From positions 1-8,417 of the forward strand of contig CAKTPC010000084.1 in NCBI GenBank assembly GCA_934590505.1: a stretch of DNA of 8,417 nt, written 5' to 3'. Each line of letters starts with the position of its first letter. Position 1 is the first letter of the stretch. The position numbers and the translations under genes were made by a program. This document shows, one piece after another, positions 5,597 to 8,417 of this stretch. Origin of the DNA: an uncultured Oscillospiraceae bacterium. GTDB taxonomy: Bacteria > Bacillota > Clostridia > Oscillospirales > Oscillospiraceae. The notes under the pieces are model-generated. The model worked only from the letters and a program-made list of their open reading frames with translations, was not told where the DNA came from and searched no databases.

Positions 5597-6886
5597 TTAT
5601 TTGATCGAGAAGAAAGCGTCCTTGCCGGGGTACTGCGGTACGTCGAAGAGCTCCTCCTCGATGCGCAGCAGCTGATTGTACTTTGCGACGCGGTCAGTCC
5701 TCGACGGCGCGCCGGTCTTGATCTGCCCCGCGTTCACCGCGACGGAGATATCAGCAATGGTCGTGTCCTCAGTCTCGCCGGAACGGTGGGAGACGACGGC
5801 GGTCCAGCCCGCGCGGTGCGCCATCTGGATGGCGTCAAGCGTCTCGGTCAGGGTGCCGATCTGGTTGAGCTTTATGAGCACCGCGTTTGCCGCGCCGAGC
5901 TCAATGCCCTTCTTGATGCGCGCAGTGTTCGTGACAAACAGGTCGTCGCCGACTATCTGGATGCGGTGGCCAAGGCGCTTGGTCATGAGCTGCCAGCCTT
6001 CCCAGTCGTTCTCACCGAGGCCGTCCTCAATGGAGACGATGGGGTACTTGTTCACAAAGTCCTCCCACATGTCTATCATCTGCTCGCTCGTCATGGTGAC
6101 GCCGCGCTTGGGCAGGTGATAGCACTTGTCCTCCTCGCTGTACCAGTCGCTGACAGCGCCGTCGATAGCAATCTTGAAGTCCTCGCCGGGCTTGTAGCCG
6201 GCCTTTTCGATAGCGGTGACGAGCGCCTTGAGTGCATCCTCGTCGCTGTCAAGGTTCGGGGCGTAGCCGCCCTCATCGCCAACACCGGAGGCGGGGACAA
6301 CCTTCTTGAGCGTGTGGAACACCTCGGCGCACATTCTGAGCGCTTCCTTGAAGCTCTCCGCGCCGACCGGCATTATCATGAACTCCTGAATGTCGACGTT
6401 CGAGCCGGTAGCATGCGCGCCGCCGTTGAGCACATTCATCATCGGCACAGGCAGGGTCTTTGCGTTCACGCCGCCGATGTAGTTATAAAGGCTCATGCCT
6501 GTGGCCTCGGCTGCTGCCTTAGCCGTCGCGAGGGATGCGCCGAGGATGGCGTTTGCACCGAGACGGGTCTTGTTCGGAGTGCCGTCTATCTCGATAAGCA
6601 TCTTGTCAATAGAAGTCTGGTCAAGCGCATTGAGGCCGACCATCGCCTCAGCGATCTCACCGTTGACGTTCTCGACCGCAAGCTGAACGCCCTTGCCGCC
6701 GTAACGGCTCTTGTCGTCGTCGCGCAGTTCACAGGCTTCGTACATGCCGGTGGACGCACCGGAGGGGACAGCCGCCCGGCCGACGGTGCCGTCATCCAGC
6801 GTGACCTCTACCTCGACTGTCGGGTTGCCGCGGGAGTCAAGAATCTCGCGCCCCATGACGTCTACTATTTCAAAATACTGCTTCAT
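5597..6886 (-). CDS. eno: Enolase (phosphopyruvate hydratase)
   Basis: Enolase dehydrates 2-phosphoglycerate to phosphoenolpyruvate in glycolysis. The 429-residue product is full length. SGASTG (42-47) forms loop 1. His158 and Glu168 are in loop 2. GDEGGYAP (203-210) contains the acid Glu205. Asp242, Glu287 and Asp314 bind magnesium. The base Lys339 (LIKLNQIGT) and Lys390 (QIKTGAP) are present, as is SHRSGETEDT (366-375). Loop 2 reads HATGSNVDIQEF, with 10 residues from His to Glu where E. coli and yeast have 9, a one-residue insertion. The start is ATG at 6886, after AGGAGG at 8-bp spacing. The open frame reaches further upstream, but those codons lie in the promoter and lack similarity. The promoter is at 6917-6945, and the aldo/keto reductase gene follows. 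Confidence 0.97.
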   Translation of the reverse strand: MKQYFEIVDVMGREILDSRGNPTVEVEVTLDDGTVGRAAVPSGASTGMYEACELRDDDKSRYGGKGVQLAVENVNGEIAEAMVGLNALDQTSIDKMLIEIDGTPNKTRLGANAILGASLATAKAAAEATGMSLYNYIGGVNAKTLPVPMMNVLNGGAHATGSNVDIQEFMIMPVGAESFKEALRMCAEVFHTLKKVVPASGVGDEGGYAPNLDSDEDALKALVTAIEKAGYKPGEDFKIAIDGAVSDWYSEEDKCYHLPKRGVTMTSEQMIDMWEDFVNKYPIVSIEDGLGENDWEGWQLMTKRLGHRIQIVGDDLFVTNTARIKKGIELGAANAVLIKLNQIGTLTETLDAIQMAHRAGWTAVVSHRSGETEDTTIADISVAVNAGQIKTGAPSRTDRVAKYNQLLRIEEELFDVPQYPGKDAFFSIK

Positions 6887-6916
6887 ATTAAAAACCTCCT
6901 CATAGGATATATGGTA

Positions 6917-6945
6917 ATTATACCCTATCGCGCCGAAAAAATAAA
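6917..6945 (-). promoter_or_regulatory. Probable enolase promoter
   Basis: A perfect TATAAT (6922-6917, minus strand) lies 30 bp upstream of the ATG at 6886. At 17-bp spacing the -35 position reads TTTATT (6945-6940), a weak match, so initiation may depend on the A/T-rich upstream sequence or an activator. Confidence 0.6.
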
Positions 6946-6997
6946 GACGTTTGTTTTCAGAAAATCCTGATTGAATTTTGTAATTGCGAATAAAAGT

Positions 6998-7016
6998 AAT
7001 CAATGCTTCATTGATT
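6998..7016. repeat. Short inverted repeat upstream of enolase
   Basis: AATCAATG (6998-7005), a 3-nt spacer and CATTGATT (7009-7016) form a perfect 8-bp inverted repeat about 50 bp upstream of the enolase -35 region, in very AT-rich sequence. It could be an operator or a chance palindrome. It is too far from any stop codon to be an obvious terminator. Confidence 0.35.
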
Positions 7017-7100
7017 TATATAAAACATATATTTAACTGTTGAAAACATACAGATACGTAATGTTAATTTAGACATATATGTACAAATTGAATATTTGAA

Positions 7101-7129
7101 TTGCTTGTATATGTATATAGTGATATAAT
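7101..7129 (+). promoter_or_regulatory. Sigma-A promoter for the 29-codon ORF
   Basis: TTGCTT (7101-7106), a 17-bp spacer and a perfect TATAAT (7124-7129) lie about 54 bp upstream of the ATG at 7183. GGGGGG (7171-7176) is a possible Shine-Dalgarno site. The promoter looks functional although the reading frame it serves is very short. Confidence 0.7.
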
Positions 7130-7182
7130 ATCAACAATTAAAAACGGATGAATGGGAAGAATAACAATTTGGGGGGAACGCG

Positions 7183-7272
7183 ATGAGAGACCTGAAGTAC
7201 CTTATATTTCTTCAACCTCGATATGAAATTTCTCTCCTGCTTTGTCGAGTCGATCCTGCTCAGACACTATGA
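7183..7272 (+). pseudogene. 29-codon ORF: truncated copy of the 5' end of the gene at 8340, or a leader peptide
   Basis: ATG at 7183 follows GGGGGG with 6-bp spacing and reads MRDLKYLIFLQ, then PRYEISLLLCR, stopping at 7270-7272. The first nine or ten residues closely match the start of the gene at 8340 (MKDLKHLIYFE), with synonymous codon differences (about 20 of 30 bases identical). After residue 10 the similarity ends abruptly. It has its own promoter (7101-7129) and a hairpin downstream (7320-7359), so it is a separate transcription unit. I read it as the remnant of a duplicated gene whose body was deleted. A regulatory leader peptide or a real small protein is possible. In the +1 frame, ATG 7223 to TAA 7300 gives another 25 codons (MKFLSCFVESILLRHYDN and so on) that I do not recognise. 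Confidence 0.5.
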
Positions 7273-7319
7273 CAATATCCCCCGAAAGCAGTACGTGTAA
7301 CACCTCTGATAACCGTCAA

Positions 7320-7359
7320 AACCGGACTCCGGATCACGTCGATGATCCGGAGTTTGGTT
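7320..7359 (+). terminator. Terminator-like hairpin after the 29-codon ORF
   Basis: An 11-bp perfect stem (ACTCCGGATCA, 7326-7336, with 7343-7353) around a 6-nt loop extends through two G-U pairs and AACC/GGTT to 17 bp (7320-7336 with 7343-7359). The following bases, CGTTCATT, are only partly T-rich, so strength is moderate. It would insulate the last operon from the short upstream unit. Confidence 0.7.
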
Positions 7360-7379
7360 CGTTCATTAAAAATTTTTAA

Positions 7380-7480
7380 CGGACTTTGACAACGGCTTGT
7401 GATTGTCTAAACAATGACGCTCCAAGTACGCGACAAAATGCCCAAAAGTATGGAAAATTAAGAATTTCTAACTGTTTATC
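7380..7480. other. Intergenic stretch with no recognised feature
   Basis: Between the hairpin and the promoter of the ATPase gene I see no reading frame of plausible content and no clear structured RNA. A TTGACA at 7386-7391 has no credible -10 box at 16-18 bp. A 14-bp AT palindrome (TTAAAAATTTTTAA) lies just before, at 7366-7379. Confidence 0.5.
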
Positions 7481-7509
7481 TTGCATGTTTATGCCCCTTG
7501 TGTTAGAAT
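7481..7509 (+). promoter_or_regulatory. Sigma-A promoter for the CooC-like ATPase operon
   Basis: TTGCAT (7481-7486), a 17-bp spacer and TAGAAT (7504-7509) lie 49 bp before the ATG at 7559. This placement argues that the upstream in-frame codons from 7481 are leader and not protein. Confidence 0.72.
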
Positions 7510-7558
7510 ACTGACGAAGATGTGTTACTGCTATTATACGCAGATTGGGGGTAAGTAC

Positions 7559-8323
7559 ATGGATAAAAAAGCCAAGATTATCACGGTCGCAGGTAAAGGC
7601 GGCGTCGGCAAAACTTCTATTTCCGCTTCAATAGTCAGACTTCTTGTCGAGAGATATCCTGACAAGAAGATACTGGCCATCGACGCGGACCCGGCTGTCG
7701 GCCTGTCCGTTGCTCTTGGCGTGGATGTAAAGCTGACGCTGGACGATATCCGCATGGGCATTGTCGACAGCGTTGAAAACGGCGAGACCAAGGAAGCGCT
7801 CGAGCTTCTCAGCGAGGCGAGATTCAGGATCTTCGACGCGCTGGTTGAAATGCCGGGCTTCGCGTTTCTGGCAATAGGCCGGCCGGAGAGCTCCGGCTGC
7901 TACTGCAAGGTCAACTCCTATCTCAAGGAGGTCATCGGCCTGCTTGCCAACAGCTTTGACTACGTTGTTATCGACGGAGAGGCTGGGATCGAACAGATCC
8001 AGCGCCGCGTTATGGAGAAGGTCACGCACCTGCTGCTTGTGACCGACCAGAGCAAGAAGGGCGCACAGGTCGTCTCCACCATCAAGAATGTGGCGGATGA
8101 GCTTATCGCTTATGACAGGATAGGCGTCATCGTCAACAGGGTCACGAACCCCGAGCTTGCCGATCTCATCACGGTGCCGGGCGTTGAGATCCTTTCATTC
8201 ATCCCCGCGGACAGTGCTTTTGCCGCAAACGATATCAAGGGCAAGAGCGTATTGGAGCTGCCTGCGGATTCCGCTGTGCTCACAGGAGTGAAGGACGCAC
8301 TCCAAAAAATAGAAATACTTTGA
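7559..8323 (+). CDS. CooC/MinD-type P-loop ATPase (metalloprotein maturation or activation)
   Basis: This 254-residue cytoplasmic ATPase is of the SIMIBI/MinD class. The deviant Walker A motif GKGGVGKT (12-19) has the signature Lys13. Switch I DADP is at 42-45, Walker B YVVIDGEAG at 135-143, and VTDQSKKG at 161-168. The segment RPESSGCYCKVN (108-119) holds Cys114-x-Cys116. In CooC, the nickel-insertion ATPase of carbon monoxide dehydrogenase, the equivalent CxC binds metal at the dimer interface, so this protein is CooC-like, not a plasmid-partition or division ATPase. No CO dehydrogenase gene is in view. The following gene probably encodes its partner, so the target may be another iron-sulfur enzyme. 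The start is ATG at 7559, with GGGGG (7547-7551) 7 bp upstream. An upstream in-frame ATG at 7481 falls in the -35 box. It is first in an operon, 16 bp before the next start. Confidence 0.87.
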   Translation: MDKKAKIITVAGKGGVGKTSISASIVRLLVERYPDKKILAIDADPAVGLSVALGVDVKLTLDDIRMGIVDSVENGETKEALELLSEARFRIFDALVEMPGFAFLAIGRPESSGCYCKVNSYLKEVIGLLANSFDYVVIDGEAGIEQIQRRVMEKVTHLLLVTDQSKKGAQVVSTIKNVADELIAYDRIGVIVNRVTNPELADLITVPGVEILSFIPADSAFAANDIKGKSVLELPADSAVLTGVKDALQKIEIL

Positions 8324-8339
8324 AGAAGAGGTGTAACAT

Positions 8340-8417
8340 TTGAAAGATCTTAAGCATCTTATCTACTTTGAAAAACTGCTTGAGAACGCTGACAATGAGC
8401 TGGTACAGAAGGCTCAG
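8340..8417 (+). CDS. Start of a 2-hydroxyacyl-CoA dehydratase-like protein (partial, runs off right edge)
   Basis: Only the first 26 codons are present: TTG at 8340, then KDLKHLIYFEKLLENADNE and LVQKAQ, open to the window end. AGAGGTG (8328-8333 region) gives normal spacing to TTG, and the frame follows the ATPase stop by 16 bp, so the two genes are an operon. From memory, this amphipathic start resembles clostridial proteins of the 2-hydroxyacyl-CoA dehydratase D-component superfamily (HgdB/BcrB-like, including double-cubane cluster proteins), which carry iron-sulfur clusters and depend on an ATPase for activation. The cysteine ligands that would prove this lie beyond the edge, so the family call is tentative. 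The same first ten residues recur in the short ORF at 7183. Confidence 0.5.
   Translation, partial: MKDLKHLIYFEKLLENADNELVQKAQ

Noticed and set aside
5558..6970. 470-codon plus-strand open frame opposite enolase
   Set aside because: It mirrors enolase exactly, extends through the enolase promoter, and shows no recognisable motif or ribosome site.
7366..7379. 14-bp palindrome TTAAAAATTTTTAA
   Set aside because: It is a simple A/T run in AT-rich DNA. A similar TAAAAATTTTTA occurs near 220, so it is likely low-complexity background and not an operator.
7386..7414. TTGACA at 7386 as another promoter
   Set aside because: At 17-bp spacing the -10 position reads AAACAA, and no better hexamer lies at 16 or 18 bp.
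7481..7558. Upstream in-frame ATG adding 26 residues to the CooC-like ATPase
   Set aside because: Those codons contain a good promoter (7481-7509), lack a ribosome site, and would place a Cys/Tyr-rich leader before the beta strand that normally opens this family.

Overview
The window looks like chromosomal DNA from an anaerobic, spore-forming Firmicute of the class Clostridia, probably near Oscillospiraceae. This is inferred from several signs. Genes are GC-rich and intergenic stretches AT-rich. Shine-Dalgarno sites are strong and several starts are TTG or GTG. There is an FMN riboswitch of Firmicute type, a SpoIIQ-like LytM protein behind a sigma-F-type promoter, an aldo/keto reductase with two [4Fe-4S] sites, and a CooC-type ATPase typical of anaerobes. 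I see no rRNA, tRNA, CRISPR array, insertion sequence or phage gene.

Layout. Positions 1-250 hold an FMN riboswitch aimed leftward at a gene outside the window, and two divergent promoters, one for the riboswitch and one for the rightward SLOG/DUF1273 gene (251-751). A perfect 30-bp palindrome (834-863) separates that gene from a convergent small membrane zinc-ribbon protein (875-1276, minus). The apparently empty 1277-1747 interval holds that gene's promoter, a decayed C-terminal fragment of a MATE-family efflux pump (minus strand, with a frameshift), and the promoter of rpiB. rpiB (1748-2176) and a membrane-anchored DUF4015 glycoside-hydrolase-like protein (2180-3316) form a tight two-gene operon. 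It ends at a bidirectional hairpin shared with the convergent spoIIQ-like gene (3364-4101, minus).

The leftward block continues with a sigma-F-type promoter for the spoIIQ-like gene, a 20-bp terminator stem directly upstream of that promoter, the ferredoxin-domain aldo/keto reductase (4327-5526) and enolase (5597-6886). A 670-bp AT-rich intergenic region (6887-7558) holds the enolase promoter, a second promoter driving only a 29-codon ORF that ends soon afterwards, a terminator-like hairpin, and the promoter of the last operon. The short ORF starts with nearly the same residues as the gene entering the right edge.

The right end (7559-8417) carries a CooC/MinD-type P-loop ATPase with a CxC metal-site motif, followed after 16 bp by the start of a second gene whose first 26 residues resemble 2-hydroxyacyl-CoA dehydratase-type iron-sulfur proteins. 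An ATPase that loads or activates a metalloprotein encoded next to it is the most plausible reading. This pair, with the orphan duplicated 5' end upstream, is the most interesting part of the window. The other genes are largely housekeeping (enolase, ribose-5-phosphate isomerase) or sporulation and envelope functions.
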